NCBI RefSeq assembly: GCF_014652395.1
Contig: NZ_BMYS01000017.1
Coordinates: 1 to 64,000 of the forward strand
DNA: 64,000 bases
Direction: 5' to 3'
Source of the DNA: Advenella faeciporci
GTDB taxonomy: Bacteria > Pseudomonadota > Gammaproteobacteria > Burkholderiales > Burkholderiaceae_B
The notes below the pieces were generated by a model that had not been told where the DNA came from, did no database searches, and worked only from the letters and a program-made list of their open reading frames with translations. This document shows positions 30,501 to 39,173 of the stretch, piece by piece. The position numbers and the translations under genes are program-made. How positions within the stretch are numbered: position 1 is the stretch's first letter; each line of letters starts with the position of its first letter.

Positions 30501-30535
30501 AGCCATTTTTTCAAATGCCTGCGGATCCTGCTCAA
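24503..30535 (-). CDS. tamB: Translocation and assembly module subunit TamB, enlarged
   Basis: A 2010-residue inner-membrane-anchored periplasmic protein. It has one N-terminal membrane segment (TTLLLALFLLATFLFWAL, about 16-33), a long beta-rich body, and the C-terminal DUF490 domain ending in F like other TamB proteins. With TamA it links the two membranes and helps insert outer-membrane proteins and move phospholipid. E. coli TamB has about 1260 residues; the extra length here comes from three homologous modules of about 410-430 residues. The start is TTG at 30535, overlapping the tamA stop (TTGA), with AGGGG upstream; no ATG lies near. Sequence is continuous, with no frameshift seen. Confidence 0.93.
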   Translation of the reverse strand: MSRIRRHLKKWLKWKTTLLLALFLLATFLFWALGTSAGSKWTLRNMLAQVGGEIGAVEGTIWSGLKLERLVIDTPEVSVVATNARVQVKWLELFNRRLKVTHMEVGDLDIRLLPVSAPEPETDAGPFAMPGLPVTIEVDTVRVGRFALVQADGSHLPIGLSGFWVSNLRVNQEQASGKIDSLHISHDLVNSDLSGNLKITQLKSPWPLELDLQVKTSSENRSSPICLDRFLASSVFRGQDSGSCTFDLDLQAQGSADRLGIVLEGNGQGVKLDANTVLNLFAPVPLENAHLALALENGASLLLNAELKEKQGVDGSDRLEGSLLSNRLALHQVLAGAVPESLLTARFGFKADLAGLDKLHQLDVQAHIDAASRWNRLPLSGDINLQLKSLSSADAIYIDNAHIDLVQGRNKIRSSGGFGHADSRLLLDINLPELASLWPGLEGSGSANGEVNGSLAKHDAFLKATFAQSGATDLGKAPVSLETRLEGALALDEQGQAVWQGYIDGLNLQHANIRLEQQDKLALYFAPDARDQEKQWSVGASQFKLVLNGKPAILDHQLSEGSQRGWKTQGEFSDLTIGYPFVRDIQQALAGGNEEKPEAAKANKIADVIYDGNWSFQQTQTLAGTVNLQRTAGDSLLPLEVTIPLDFNTLALQVKETLQADASTLTVIDATGRGNKSSIDMSLNLNLDSPFPLRDGHVNLGLTDNSRVQLKTVVHENQGQNHADKISATLHTRDLALDKLLAGAVPQALLNADIRVDIDLLDQQEVKNVALDARFRQPSQWNNQPLDGHLKTRINTSGLFASPQVGVDPSAQQEAKANYENLSVSDTDIYLVLGNNRIAGSGGFGQTHSQLALDINAPTLASFWPDLPGSIHFNGVLDGNMQNHKLVLQAMYADGADNRLGKAPVTLDLELRGRWARVKEGNSWVGTLGVLDAKHAGIRLLQTSPLSLSLMPTAVNDQIQWTVGESALSLELPDDHKVSIVQEGAQGSNGKWQTKGAVKDLAISPELIDQVRQLLDPTRQEKLASTNGQKKAERKEVVLDADWNLAFYRVLLGSFNLKRINGTGVLPFATPVPLDFHALSLDITQQPGGEGKGDLIHLSASGQGEKSSLSANINADMLSAYYLHDADISVSLPDGSALQTQVTVTPNEANRSYRILGSLATQKLALGKLFEGILPPSVLGTRLELDSELSPEVGLLSAHVKGDVDGGSQWNNQKLAGKLDVSLLRQLGSSGGVAVGAIDPHVYTIPRAEINLTLGGSAIKSSGAFGQADDKLALSVNAPRFSDFWPGLPGSLVLNGNLDGSLASHVVGLKGTFSQGKSTELGRAPVSFDLGLKGFWGELSAGADGWKGTLERLQVSHAGFSANQEKPLEAMFLPAGVGGKPEWQLGTSLLKIGLPGRHEVVINQEGASGREGNWASKGSINRLLINPALVKDMQDALGMVENNQNSNGGIVDNRKKQVVDENLLFDLDWDLQFNGALAGTANLKRVGGDFVVPLQNPLALGLTQMSLAVRANPVSGTQSQVLADLAIDTRDKGSLTARVNSRMNGMTPDINGGTSVVLKGRLDDIAWLSAFTGELLDLGGSVNLDLTAQSSVSGQWSTSGSVTGDKVRVVQIDNGVRLLDGTLNGTFRNNEFVINSLHFPSVIRVMPTEWRTKQWIEENPPAQNGSMNITGRWNLMNSKGNVKVTLDHYPIVQRADRFAMVSGNVDIDASLPNIDIVGKVTADAGWASIDILGTVPSVDSDVVVLQPGQKEVVSSESTTNLNLDFTVDLGPRFYLVGMGLNSGLVGDLNIIQRDGRLTALGAFRTRGGAIEAYGQRLQIRRGRITFQGNIANPVLDIEAIRTGPEVEAGLRVVGTARRPRITLVSYPDVSEVEKLSWLIMGRGPDSNGGDIALLFSVGSSILGGGEPFYRQLGLDDVAVRTGDLGKSGSVLPEQTVASGLEFDASSNLATQFFVASKKFANGVTVSVEQALAGTGSVVKASYKLFKYITVDAKVGTTNGIEFVYRRFFRD
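26008..29743 (-). repeat. tamB: Three homologous coding modules inside tamB
   Basis: Approximate modules are residues 265-671 (28523-29743), 672-1101 (27233-28522) and 1102-1510 (26008-27232). Matching landmarks recur in order: G-x-G-x-K-S/V near the start, LAGAVPESLL / LAGAVPQALL / FEGILPPSVL, SRWNRLPL / SQWNNQPL / SQWNNQKL, SSGGFGHADSRL / GSGGFGQTHSQL / SSGAFGQADDKL, LGKAPVS / LGKAPVT / LGRAPVS, and a final D-x-x-W-x-(L/F) block. Divergence between copies is large, so the expansion is old. Confidence 0.85.
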
Positions 30536-32316
30536 AACGCCACCCCTAAAGAAAAGTGCAGTCTTAATTTACGGTCACGCTGCCCCCAGGCCAAATCAAG
30601 TGACAAGGGCCCGGCCGGTGTCTTGACAATCGCACCCACCCCATAGCCCAGGGCAATTTTCATGTCCCGAAAAGAAGGCGCTGCATCACCGGCATCAACA
30701 AACACGCTCATGCCAAAACGGTCATCAAAGTAATGCATGTACTGGGCACCCACCACCGCCAGCGAACGGGTGCCCACAATGGCATTGCCCGTATCACGAC
30801 CAAACTCATTGTATTTATAGCCCCGAATGGAGCGGGGGCCACCTGTCCGGTAGCCAAAGTCATCAGGGATGGGCGTATTTTTGGAGCCCAACACCTGTCC
30901 GGCTTCTGCCCTAAGCGTAAAGACGTCTCTTTTACCCACCGGCCACCATTGCTGCACTCGTAAACCAACCCGGCCAAAGGTCTGCTGCTTGTTCAGCGTC
31001 ATGCCGGCCCCCAGGCCCAAGGCGATCAGGTTCCCTTCGCGCGGGTCATAGCGGTCATTAAGATCGCGTCGCAACAAATCCCAGGTACCCACCATGGTTG
31101 GCAAAGAAAAACGTGCTTCGTTTTCACGCTTGATAGAATCGTGCGCAAGCAGAACCCCCCAATTGGACTCATAATTAACCCGGCTTTCCGGATCCAGTTT
31201 GAATTCGCGCTTTCGTTTCCAGCCCAGGCCAAAACGGGTGACATCTTCATTTTGAATATCGGAATGACGGGCCATTACGCCAAAACTGTCCCTTGAACCA
31301 TCGTAATTGGGTGGCAAGGTGAAATCAAGAAAAGCACGCTGACTTTTAAAATCGAAGCCGGCACCGGTTTCCATAATAACCGGCAACCCCCAGACAACAT
31401 TTTGCGTATACAGACCCTCAATCCGGATTCCACTAATGTCATCGACCCCCAAAGAGCCCGCAATAGAACGTGACGGACCTTCGGTTACCCGGACAGACAC
31501 GGGCAGCTCCACCTGCTCCAGATCATAAACTCCAGAGCCTTCCGGGGTTTTAAGGGAAACGAATGCGCCCCTGAAAAAATTGGTTGACTGCAAGGCCTGC
31601 TGCCAGTCATCCAGCTGGTCCTGGACGTAGGGGTCGCCAGGTTTATAGCGTATATAACGGCGCACCAGACTTTCGGGAACACGACGCAGGCCAATCACCT
31701 CGATATTGCCCAGGGTGACTGCCGGCCCACTATTCACTTCGGTTACGGTATCAACCGTGGCGGTTTCGGGATTTACCACTGCCTGGGAGTGGGTCATGCG
31801 GGCAAGGTAAAAATCCCGATCCATCACGTCATCCAGCAAGGTGCTTTTGGAGGCACTCCACCGGGCATTAATGAAATCGGCGCCAACGGGCAAGCCCCAG
31901 TTTTTTTTAAGGGCATCCACCCGCTGGGCATATTGGGCACCGGCTATACTGCCTGCAAAGCGGTTTTCCACCGATGCCACCTTGGCCACTTTACCAAGTT
32001 CTATATAAATATCCCAGGTTTCACCCGCCACATCTTCACCCACCTCAAGGGTCACCTTGGGTGCAAAATACCCGTGTGTGGCAAGGGCGGAAATCACGGC
32101 ATCACGCCCCCGGCTGCGAATCCGCTCGGCTTCGCCACCGTCCTGGTCGTCGGCCAGACGCACCACGGCACTAATGCCGGCATCAACACTTTTCAGCACC
32201 TCTGGGCTTAATCCGCTGGGATCAACCACCACCTCGGGCTTGCCAGCAGCAAACGCCATTGAAGTGGCAGACAGGATAAGTGGTAAAAAAATAACGTGCC
32301 GGGCTGAAAAGTGCAT
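30532..32316 (-). CDS. tamA: Translocation and assembly module subunit TamA
   Basis: A 594-residue outer-membrane BamA-family protein. A signal peptide (HVIFLPLILSATSMAFA, cleaved near residue 23) precedes three POTRA-like segments to about residue 265 (EVIGLRRVPESLVRRYIRYK is one boundary) and a 16-strand barrel. GYRTGGPRSIRGYKYNEFG is the conserved barrel-loop region and FSLGVAF the terminal beta-signal ending in Phe. It works with TamB, whose gene overlaps the stop codon. It lies 43 bases downstream of apbC on the same strand. Confidence 0.94.
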   Translation of the reverse strand: MHFSARHVIFLPLILSATSMAFAAGKPEVVVDPSGLSPEVLKSVDAGISAVVRLADDQDGGEAERIRSRGRDAVISALATHGYFAPKVTLEVGEDVAGETWDIYIELGKVAKVASVENRFAGSIAGAQYAQRVDALKKNWGLPVGADFINARWSASKSTLLDDVMDRDFYLARMTHSQAVVNPETATVDTVTEVNSGPAVTLGNIEVIGLRRVPESLVRRYIRYKPGDPYVQDQLDDWQQALQSTNFFRGAFVSLKTPEGSGVYDLEQVELPVSVRVTEGPSRSIAGSLGVDDISGIRIEGLYTQNVVWGLPVIMETGAGFDFKSQRAFLDFTLPPNYDGSRDSFGVMARHSDIQNEDVTRFGLGWKRKREFKLDPESRVNYESNWGVLLAHDSIKRENEARFSLPTMVGTWDLLRRDLNDRYDPREGNLIALGLGAGMTLNKQQTFGRVGLRVQQWWPVGKRDVFTLRAEAGQVLGSKNTPIPDDFGYRTGGPRSIRGYKYNEFGRDTGNAIVGTRSLAVVGAQYMHYFDDRFGMSVFVDAGDAAPSFRDMKIALGYGVGAIVKTPAGPLSLDLAWGQRDRKLRLHFSLGVAF

Positions 32317-32359
32317 CGGATTGAATGGTTAACAGGTTTGTATTACATATTATTTAACT

Positions 32360-33445
32360 TCATAACGGTTTTACCACTACTGAAGGAAACTTGCCACTCA
32401 TATCTACCGCCAAATCGGAAACCCCAACCGCCAGTTTTCTGGCAATATGCCGGTACGACTTGGCCGCTTCACTGTCAGGATCAGACACCACCGTAGGGTT
32501 GCCCGAGTCTGTCTGCTCACGTACCGCCAATGTGAGCGGCAGGCTGCCCAACCAGGGCACTTCAAGTTCCTGGGCCATTTTACGCCCGCCGTCATGACCA
32601 AACAAGTGCTCAACATGACCACAGTTTGAACACACATGCATGGACATGTTTTCAATTACACCCAGAATGGGCACATCCACTTTCTGGAACATGCGCAGGC
32701 CTTTGCGGGCATCGGCCAGGGCTATGTCTTGTGGCGTGGTAACAATAACCGCCCCCACAACCGGCACTTTCTGGGCCAGTGTCAGGGCTATATCGCCGGT
32801 TCCGGGCGGCATATCCACAATCAGGTAGTCCAGATCAGGCCAATTCGTTTGTCTTAACAATTGCTCAAGGGCCTGGGCAACCATGGGGCCACGTAAAATG
32901 GCCGGCGCATCGCCGTCTATCAGGAAACCAATTGAGTTGACTGCAATGCCATGCCCTTCAAGGGGCTCCATGCTTTTGCCATCAACTGACTTGGGCTTGC
33001 CTGAAACACCCAGCATTAACGGCTGGCTCGGACCATAGATATCAGCATCAAGGATACCGACTTTTGCACCCGCCTGCGACAGGGCAAGTGCCAAATTGAC
33101 AGAAGTTGTACTTTTACCCACACCACCTTTGCCTGAAGCGACCGCAATAATATTTTTTATTGATGCAATTGGTTTCAGGCCCCCTTGAACTACATGGCTT
33201 TTGATACCATCTAAGTAATTGATCCGGGTTTGAGCGGCACCCGCCCTGGCACAGGCGTCTGTTATTTGTTGCTCGATATTGCCTTTGTCTTCGGCGGGGT
33301 AATAGCCCAGGAATAACTTGACTTCTACGGTATTACCCTTGATTTCCAGGTCCCTTTCCCTAAACTTTTTAGCCAGGGACATACCGGTAAGTGGATCCTG
33401 CACAGACTGCAGCTCGGAAAGAATGGTGTTTATTTGTAAACTCAT
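32360..33445 (-). CDS. apbC: Iron-sulfur cluster carrier ATPase Mrp/ApbC
   Basis: A 361-residue P-loop protein. An N-terminal MIP18-like domain (about 1-80) is followed by the deviant Walker A SGKGGVGKSTT (about 104-114), and the cluster-binding CxxC is in HVCSNCGHVEHLFG. LDADIYGPSQPLML and DYLIVDMPPGTGD are conserved ATPase segments. It delivers Fe-S clusters to apo-proteins in the cytoplasm. It is divergent from the small membrane-protein gene and metG, an arrangement also known in Bordetella-type genomes. Confidence 0.95.
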   Translation of the reverse strand: MSLQINTILSELQSVQDPLTGMSLAKKFRERDLEIKGNTVEVKLFLGYYPAEDKGNIEQQITDACARAGAAQTRINYLDGIKSHVVQGGLKPIASIKNIIAVASGKGGVGKSTTSVNLALALSQAGAKVGILDADIYGPSQPLMLGVSGKPKSVDGKSMEPLEGHGIAVNSIGFLIDGDAPAILRGPMVAQALEQLLRQTNWPDLDYLIVDMPPGTGDIALTLAQKVPVVGAVIVTTPQDIALADARKGLRMFQKVDVPILGVIENMSMHVCSNCGHVEHLFGHDGGRKMAQELEVPWLGSLPLTLAVREQTDSGNPTVVSDPDSEAAKSYRHIARKLAVGVSDLAVDMSGKFPSVVVKPL

Positions 33446-33550
33446 GGTTTTATCACTTTTAAACTTACTTGAGTAGAATAGTCAATCATACCGTTTTTAT
33501 CATCGGCAGGTGAAGATAAACCTGCCACTATCATGGGGTTTCCATACACA

Positions 33551-33838
33551 ATGAAAGATTTTCTAGACAGCATCCTGAAAAGCGTTCTCTTTGTCATTCT
33601 GGCCATTGTTGGCCTTTGCATGGCGTTCATCTTCATGGCATCAACCGCCATTGCCCTTGGCGTTATGTATGTTATCGCCCGCGTTCGCGGACAAAACTTT
33701 TCTGCCGGCCAGTTCTGGGCACAATCACGCACCCGGGCACGCCAAACTCAAACCGACTTCCAGGAAAAATTCCACAAACGCAAATTTTCCACCAGCGCCA
33801 AAGACGTGACCGACGTTGAAATACGCGAAATAAAATAA
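33551..33838 (+). CDS. Small membrane protein of unknown function
   Basis: A 95-residue protein starting MKDFLDSILKSVLFVIL. One long or two short hydrophobic helices (about 9-43) are followed by a charged tail rich in Arg, Lys and Gln. The ATG at 33551 is preferred; a start at 33533 adds six residues. I do not recognise a family. It lies between divergent apbC and co-directional metG, 173 bases upstream of metG. Confidence 0.6.
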   Translation: MKDFLDSILKSVLFVILAIVGLCMAFIFMASTAIALGVMYVIARVRGQNFSAGQFWAQSRTRARQTQTDFQEKFHKRKFSTSAKDVTDVEIREIK

Positions 33839-33942
33839 GAAACCGTTTTTCATTCACGCTTTTTCGGTAAGATAGAAGAATTTTAAAAATTTCCTGTTAT
33901 CTTTTCGTGTTTGCCCCGCCCGTTTCCTGTTGGAAATATTCT

Positions 33943-33963
33943 GCCGGTTCAGTTATAACCGGC
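33943..33963 (+). terminator. Weak hairpin upstream of metG
   Basis: A perfect 7-bp stem, GCCGGTT (33943-33949) against AACCGGC (33957-33963), with a seven-base loop is followed by ATTTTCGTCT. It could end the small membrane-protein transcript or act in the metG leader. The T-tract is short, so the call is tentative. Confidence 0.4.
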
Positions 33964-34011
33964 ATTTTCGTCTAAAATCATTCAACTGTTTAATTTTTAC
34001 TGTAATTGTTC

Positions 34012-36087
34012 ATGACACGCACGATTTTTGTTACTACCGCACTCCCTTATGCCAATGGCTCGTTTCATATTGGCCATATCATGGAATACATCCAGGCCGA
34101 TATCTGGGTTCGCACCATGCGCATGTCGGGTCATACCGTTCATTTTGTCGGTGCCGATGACGCCCATGGGGCCCCCATCATGCTCAAGGCCGAAAAAGAA
34201 GGCATCAGCCCGGAAGAACTCGTTGCCCGTTATGCCAATGAACGCCCCACTTACCTGAATGGTTTCCATATCAAGTTTGACCACTGGCACAGCACGCACA
34301 GTGAAGAAAACATACAGTTGTCGGGTGACATTTACAAAGCCCTGAAAGCGGCCGGTTTCATCAGTAGCAAAACCATAGAACAATTCTATGACCCGGTCAA
34401 GGGCATGTTCCTGCCAGACCGCTATATCAAGGGCGAGTGCCCCAAATGCCATGCCAAAGACCAGTATGGCGACTCCTGTGAAGTGTGTAGTGCCGTTTAC
34501 GCCCCCACCGAACTGATCAATCCGTACTCTACCCTTACCAATGCCACCCCGGTATTGAAATCATCCGAACACTTCTTCTTCAAGCTTTCTGACCCGCGCT
34601 GCGTTGAATTCCTGCAAGACTGGACCAACGGCACCAATGCCCGAGGCCAAAAACGCCTGCAAAACGAAGTCCTGGCCAAAACCCGTGAATGGCTTGGCAA
34701 CACCGAAGACAGCGAAAGCGAAAGCAATCTGAATGATTGGGACATCTCGCGCGATGCACCCTATTTTGGCATTGAAATTCCCGATGAGCCCGGCAAGTAC
34801 TTTTATGTATGGCTGGACGCCCCCGTTGGTTACCTGGCCTCTTTAAAAGCCTATTGCAAGCAACAGGGCCTTGACTTTGACGACCTGCTGGACCCCAATG
34901 GAAACACCGAACAGGTTCACTTCATTGGCAAGGACATTATTTATTTTCACGCCCTGTTCTGGCCCGCCACGCTCAAGTTTTCAGGGCGTAAAGTACCCGA
35001 CTCCCTGTTTGTGCACGGTTTCATTACCGTCAGTGGCGAGAAAATGTCCAAAAGCCGTGGCACCGGCATCTCTCCCATCAAATATCTTGAACTGGGCATG
35101 AATGCCGAATGGATGCGCTATTACATTGCCGCCAAACTGAATGCGCGTGTTGAAGATATTGATTTCAACCCCGATGATTTCATTGCCCGCGTCAATAGCG
35201 ACCTGATTGGCAAATACATTAATATTGCCAGCCGCGCCGCCAACTTCATCAGCAAACACTTTGACGGAAAACTGGCTTACCTGGGCGATATCAACGCATT
35301 CACCACAGAAATTGCCAGTGTCACCGAAAGCGTTCGCAACGATTTCGAAGCACGCGAATACGGCCGCGCCATCCGTACCCTGATGGCCTACGCAGACAAG
35401 ATTAACCAGGGCTTCGACAACGCCCAGCCATGGGTGCTGGCCAAAGGGATCAGCACTGCTGAACCCGCCCAAAAAGAAAACCTGCAGGATATCTGTTCGC
35501 GCGCCATTGCCGGCTTCAAGGCCTTGTCAGTGATGCTAACCCCCGTATTGCCTGCGCTCTCCAACCGGATTGCAACAGAACTTTTCGAACAGGATACTGA
35601 TTTCAGCTGGCAGGATGCCACACAATTGCCCGAACACATCGCCACCTTCAAGCATCTGATGCAACGGGTTGATCCCAAAATGCTCGACGACCTGTTCGAA
35701 CCGCCGGCACCAGAAGCGCTTATCCCCGGTGGTGAGCCCATTACAGAAACCATCAAGATTGACGATTTCGCCAAAATTGACCTGCGTATTGCCAAAATCA
35801 TCAATTGCGAACATGTGGACGGCTCAACCAAACTGTTACGTCTGACACTGGATGTAGGAGAAGGTCGTCACAGAAATGTTTTCTCGGGCATAAAAGAAGC
35901 ATATAATCCAGAAGATCTGGTGGGTAAACTAACCGTTATGGTTGCCAACCTGGCTCCTCGTAAAATGAAATTCGGTATATCCGAAGGGATGGTTCTTGCA
36001 GCCAGCCATGCCGACGAAAAAAACAACCCCGGCATTTACATTCTCGAGCCCTGGGAAGGCGCGCAACCCGGTATGCGTATTCACTAA
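34012..36087 (+). CDS. metG: Methionyl-tRNA synthetase
   Basis: A 691-residue class I synthetase. The HIGH-type motif is in [11 protein letters not shown], the zinc knuckle is [17 protein letters not shown] (about 145-161) and the KMSKS loop is in [11 protein letters not shown]. The C-terminal tRNA-binding domain ([17 protein letters not shown]...[14 protein letters not shown]) is fused, as in the long E. coli form. The ATG at 34012 gives the standard [16 protein letters not shown] start; a TTG two codons upstream is discounted. Confidence 0.98.
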   Translation: MTRTIFVTTALPYANGSFHIGHIMEYIQADIWVRTMRMSGHTVHFVGADDAHGAPIMLKAEKEGISPEELVARYANERPTYLNGFHIKFDHWHSTHSEENIQLSGDIYKALKAAGFISSKTIEQFYDPVKGMFLPDRYIKGECPKCHAKDQYGDSCEVCSAVYAPTELINPYSTLTNATPVLKSSEHFFFKLSDPRCVEFLQDWTNGTNARGQKRLQNEVLAKTREWLGNTEDSESESNLNDWDISRDAPYFGIEIPDEPGKYFYVWLDAPVGYLASLKAYCKQQGLDFDDLLDPNGNTEQVHFIGKDIIYFHALFWPATLKFSGRKVPDSLFVHGFITVSGEKMSKSRGTGISPIKYLELGMNAEWMRYYIAAKLNARVEDIDFNPDDFIARVNSDLIGKYINIASRAANFISKHFDGKLAYLGDINAFTTEIASVTESVRNDFEAREYGRAIRTLMAYADKINQGFDNAQPWVLAKGISTAEPAQKENLQDICSRAIAGFKALSVMLTPVLPALSNRIATELFEQDTDFSWQDATQLPEHIATFKHLMQRVDPKMLDDLFEPPAPEALIPGGEPITETIKIDDFAKIDLRIAKIINCEHVDGSTKLLRLTLDVGEGRHRNVFSGIKEAYNPEDLVGKLTVMVANLAPRKMKFGISEGMVLAASHADEKNNPGIYILEPWEGAQPGMRIH

Positions 36088-36130
36088 ACCAACAAGGCAA
36101 GATCAATTTATCTCGCAACAGGATGTGCAT

Positions 36131-36730
36131 ATGGATGGAGTCTGGTGGCAACAAGCCAAAAAGATCAGCAGTATCGTAAAAACAGCAGGCCCGTTCATGT
36201 TCCTCCAGGAGCTGATCAACCAACCGAAGTTTACCGGCGCCATTTGCCCCAGCTCAAAAAAGCTGGCGCGGCAAATGGCGCGGCATATTCCCCTGGACAA
36301 TGATGGCATCGTCATTGAGCTGGGCGGGGGAACTGGCGTTATCACCCAGGCTATTCTGGAGCATGGCATTTCCCCCGACAAACTTTATGTGATTGAGTTT
36401 TCCCCCACCTTCGCCCGTCATTTAAAAGCCCGTTTTCCCTCTATTACCGTCATCAACGGCAATGCAGCCCATCTGGACACCCTTATTCCACACAATGCAA
36501 AAATCAATGCCGTGGTTTCCAGTCTTCCCCTGATTTCACTGCCTCCTGATATCTGCCAGCAGATTCTGCGACAATGGCATACCCTTTTAAAAGGACAAGG
36601 CCTGGCCATTCAATTTACCTACAACCTGCGCTCGCCACTATGGAAAACCCATATCAAGGCCAGCCAGTTTCACAGTGAAATCGTCTGGGGCAATATTCCG
36701 CCCGCAAAAGTCATGACATTTAAGTTTTAG
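36131..36730 (+). CDS. SAM-dependent methyltransferase, phospholipid N-methyltransferase-like
   Basis: A 199-residue class I methyltransferase. [15 protein letters not shown] and [19 protein letters not shown] (SAM motif I) followed by [14 protein letters not shown] resemble PmtA/KsgA-like phospholipid N-methyltransferases of proteobacteria. SSLPLISLP corresponds to motif IV. If it is PmtA-like it would methylate phosphatidylethanolamine, but short homologues of this kind are often uncharacterised. The start at 36131 ([10 protein letters not shown]) has AGGATG upstream; the frame is open further back into metG. It follows metG by 43 bases. Confidence 0.75.
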   Translation: MDGVWWQQAKKISSIVKTAGPFMFLQELINQPKFTGAICPSSKKLARQMARHIPLDNDGIVIELGGGTGVITQAILEHGISPDKLYVIEFSPTFARHLKARFPSITVINGNAAHLDTLIPHNAKINAVVSSLPLISLPPDICQQILRQWHTLLKGQGLAIQFTYNLRSPLWKTHIKASQFHSEIVWGNIPPAKVMTFKF

Positions 36731-36794
36731 CACTCATATCCTCAACTTGTTGGCCCGTATCAAATACAATTACGGCTTAACTAGTGAAATTGAC

Positions 36795-37526
36795 ATGAGT
36801 ACTGAAAACACAAACCCCGAACCGGTTGCCGAAGGCACCGAAAAGCCCGAACAACAATTCGGGCACATCAAAAGCTTTGTTCACCGCCGCTCACACATGA
36901 CGCCTGGCCAAAAACTGGCCATAGAGCGCCTAATGGACAAATGGTCGATTGCCTACCAGCCACTTTGCATAAACTACGAGAAAGTATTCGGCAGACAGGC
37001 ACCCACCATTCTTGAGATTGGTTTTGGCATGGGTGAAACCACCGAAAAAATTGCCATTGCCCGCCATGAAGAAAACTTCCTGGGTGTTGAGGTATTCAAT
37101 GCCGGTGTTGGCGCCATGCTCAAGCGCATTGAAGAGTCTTCGCTGAACAATGTACGTATCATTCAACACGACGCGGTGGAAGTGGTCAAGAACATGTTGC
37201 CCGCCAACAGCCTGGCAGGCGTGCATATTTACTTCCCCGACCCCTGGCCAAAAAAACGGCACCACAAGCGTCGTCTGATCCAGCCCGAGTTCGTGCAACT
37301 GCTGGTCAGCCGGCTGCAACCGGGTGGCTATATTCATTGCGCCACAGACTGGGAAAACTACGCCGAACAAATGCTGGAAGTGCTGTCTGCCAACCCCGAG
37401 CTGGAAAACACCGCCAAAGATTACGCACCCAAGCCCGATTACCGCCCGCAAACCAAATTTGAAACCCGTGGCTTGCGCCTTGGCCATGGCGTATGGGACT
37501 TGGTCTTTAAAAAGAAAAAGGATTAA
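36795..37526 (+). CDS. trmB: tRNA (guanine-N7-)-methyltransferase TrmB
   Basis: A 243-residue enzyme making m7G46 in t[19 protein letters not shown] binds SAM, and [22 protein letters not shown] is the family signature containing the catalytic Asp and tRNA-contact residues. [10 protein letters not shown] and the C-terminal [17 protein letters not shown] also fit. ATG at 36795 (MSTENTN) is preferred to the frame start at 36747. Its stop overlaps the pip start (TAATG). Confidence 0.95.
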   Translation: MSTENTNPEPVAEGTEKPEQQFGHIKSFVHRRSHMTPGQKLAIERLMDKWSIAYQPLCINYEKVFGRQAPTILEIGFGMGETTEKIAIARHEENFLGVEVFNAGVGAMLKRIEESSLNNVRIIQHDAVEVVKNMLPANSLAGVHIYFPDPWPKKRHHKRRLIQPEFVQLLVSRLQPGGYIHCATDWENYAEQMLEVLSANPELENTAKDYAPKPDYRPQTKFETRGLRLGHGVWDLVFKKKKD

Positions 37527-38479
37527 TGCATATGCTGTACCCACCCATTGAACCCTATCAAACCGGTTTTCTGGAAACCGCCGATGGCCATCAGGTTTAC
37601 TGGGAGCTTTGTGGCAATCCCCAGGGAAAGCCTGCCGTGTTCCTGCATGGGGGACCGGGTTCGGGGTGTGGGGCCCAGCATCGCCAGCTGTTTGACCCGG
37701 CCAAATACAATGTTTTGCTGTTTGACCAGCGCGGCTGCGGCCGCTCGCGTCCGCATGCCAGCCTGCACAACAACACCACCGCACATCTTATTGAAGACAT
37801 GGAACGCCTGCGCACCGACATCATGGGCGCAGACAAATGGCTGGTCTTTGGCGGCTCATGGGGCTCAACCCTTTCTTTGGCTTATGCCCAGGCACACCCC
37901 GGCCATGTCAGTGAACTGATTGTACGGGGCATTTTTACGGTACGCAAAAAAGAACTGCGCTGGTTCTACCAGGAAGGTGCTTCGTGGCTGTTTCCCGACT
38001 ACTGGGAAGACTACCTGGCCCCTATTCCACCTGAAGAGCAGGATGACTTGATTTCCGCCTATCAGAAACGGCTGACCGGCAACAATCCAGAAGAGCAAAT
38101 CAGGGCTGCCCGGGCCTGGAGCTTATGGGAAGGAAGAACCATCAGTCTGCTGCTGGACGAAACCCATGTCAGCAGCCATGTTGACGATCATTTTGCGATT
38201 GCCTTTGCCCGTATCGAAAACCATTATTTTTCGAATGGCGGTTTCATGAAAGAAAACCAGTTGCTGGACAATGCCCATAAACTGCACGGCATTCCCGGCA
38301 TTATCATTCAGGGACGCTACGATGCCTGCACGCCGGCCAAAACCGCCTGGGAACTGCACAAGGCATGGCCACAAGCCGAATTCCAGATCATTGCCGATGC
38401 CGGGCATGCGTTTAACGAGCCGGGCATCCTGAAAGCCCTGATTGCCGCCACCGACAAATTTGCCGATAACGCATCTTAA
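37526..38479 (+). CDS. pip: Proline iminopeptidase
   Basis: A 317-residue alpha/beta-hydrolase of peptidase family S33. HGGPGSGC is the oxyanion-hole region, FGGSWGSTLSLAYAQAHP contains the nucleophilic serine, and the C-terminal DAGHAFNEPG supplies the catalytic histidine. RYDACTP holds the acid. It removes N-terminal proline from peptides. It is translationally coupled to trmB by a one-base overlap. Confidence 0.95.
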   Translation: MHMLYPPIEPYQTGFLETADGHQVYWELCGNPQGKPAVFLHGGPGSGCGAQHRQLFDPAKYNVLLFDQRGCGRSRPHASLHNNTTAHLIEDMERLRTDIMGADKWLVFGGSWGSTLSLAYAQAHPGHVSELIVRGIFTVRKKELRWFYQEGASWLFPDYWEDYLAPIPPEEQDDLISAYQKRLTGNNPEEQIRAARAWSLWEGRTISLLLDETHVSSHVDDHFAIAFARIENHYFSNGGFMKENQLLDNAHKLHGIPGIIIQGRYDACTPAKTAWELHKAWPQAEFQIIADAGHAFNEPGILKALIAATDKFADNAS

Positions 38480-38593
38480 TGACATTTCTTAACGAATTCA
38501 TTCTGGGCTTTATCCTGTTTTCGTTGAATAATGCATAAGGGGTTGCACAAGCTGCCATCTCTTATTTCAGATAATCAGCAATCAGGAGTTATT

Positions 38594-39028
38594 ATGGGTT
38601 TGTTAAACTTCATTAAAGACGTTGGCGAAAAGATTTTTGGTGGTAGCGAAGCCAGTGCCGCTTCCCCCGAAAATCTGCAAAAAGAACTGGAAAAGCACGG
38701 CCTGAATGCAGAAGGCCTGGATATTTCCGTAGACGGTAATAAAGTGACGGTCAAAGGCAATGCCGCCACTACCGCCGATGCTGAAAAAATTGCCATCGCC
38801 TTGGGCAATACCCTTGGCGTTGCCACAGTAGACAATCAGCTGAACACTGCCAGCGCAGAAACCGAGTCAAGGTTTTACACCGTCATAAAAGGCGATACCC
38901 TTTCCAAGATTGCCAAGGAGCTCTATGGCGATGCCAACCAATACATGAAGATTTTTGAAGCCAACAAACCCATGCTTAGCCATCCGGATAAAATTTACCC
39001 TGGTCAGGTTCTGCGCATTCCCCAGTAA
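38594..39028 (+). CDS. kbp: Kbp/YgaU-like BON-LysM protein
   Basis: A 144-residue protein with a BON domain (about 25-85, ending GVATVDNQLN) and a C-terminal LysM domain (FYTVIKGDTLSKIAKELYGD). Architecture, length and the MGLLNFIKDVGEKIF start match E. coli Kbp (YgaU), a cytoplasmic potassium-binding protein. There is no signal peptide, consistent with that location. CAGGAG precedes the ATG at 38594. A clear terminator follows at 39145. Confidence 0.92.
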   Translation: MGLLNFIKDVGEKIFGGSEASAASPENLQKELEKHGLNAEGLDISVDGNKVTVKGNAATTADAEKIAIALGNTLGVATVDNQLNTASAETESRFYTVIKGDTLSKIAKELYGDANQYMKIFEANKPMLSHPDKIYPGQVLRIPQ

Positions 39029-39059
39029 TACCCTGGCATTAAATTATTTGTCTACACGC

Positions 39060-39091
39060 ACTCGTTCCCACGCAGGAGCATGGGAACGAGT
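39060..39091. repeat. Intergenic hairpin repeat
   Basis: ACTCGTTCCCA (39060-39070) and TGGGAACGAGT (39081-39091) form a perfect 11-bp stem with a ten-base loop. The right half recurs at 104-121 next to the IS end. It looks like a dispersed palindromic repeat rather than a gene-specific site. Confidence 0.7.
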
Positions 39092-39144
39092 AAACTGACC
39101 AGTCTCAGGAAAACTGGCGGTAACAACTTTCGTTTAATACAAAT

Positions 39145-39170
39145 GTCCGCCCAAACAGGCGGACTTTTTT
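39145..39170 (+). terminator. Rho-independent terminator of kbp
   Basis: A perfect 7-bp GC-rich stem, GTCCGCC (39145-39151) against GGCGGAC (39158-39164), is followed by six T residues. It points to the plus strand and ends the kbp transcript just before the convergent ffh stop codon. Confidence 0.88.
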
Positions 39171-39173
39171 GCA

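Noticed and set aside
33442-33732. Minus-strand frame between apbC and the small membrane protein
   Set aside because: The plus-strand frame has a membrane helix and a start that fits; the minus-strand peptide has no family pattern.
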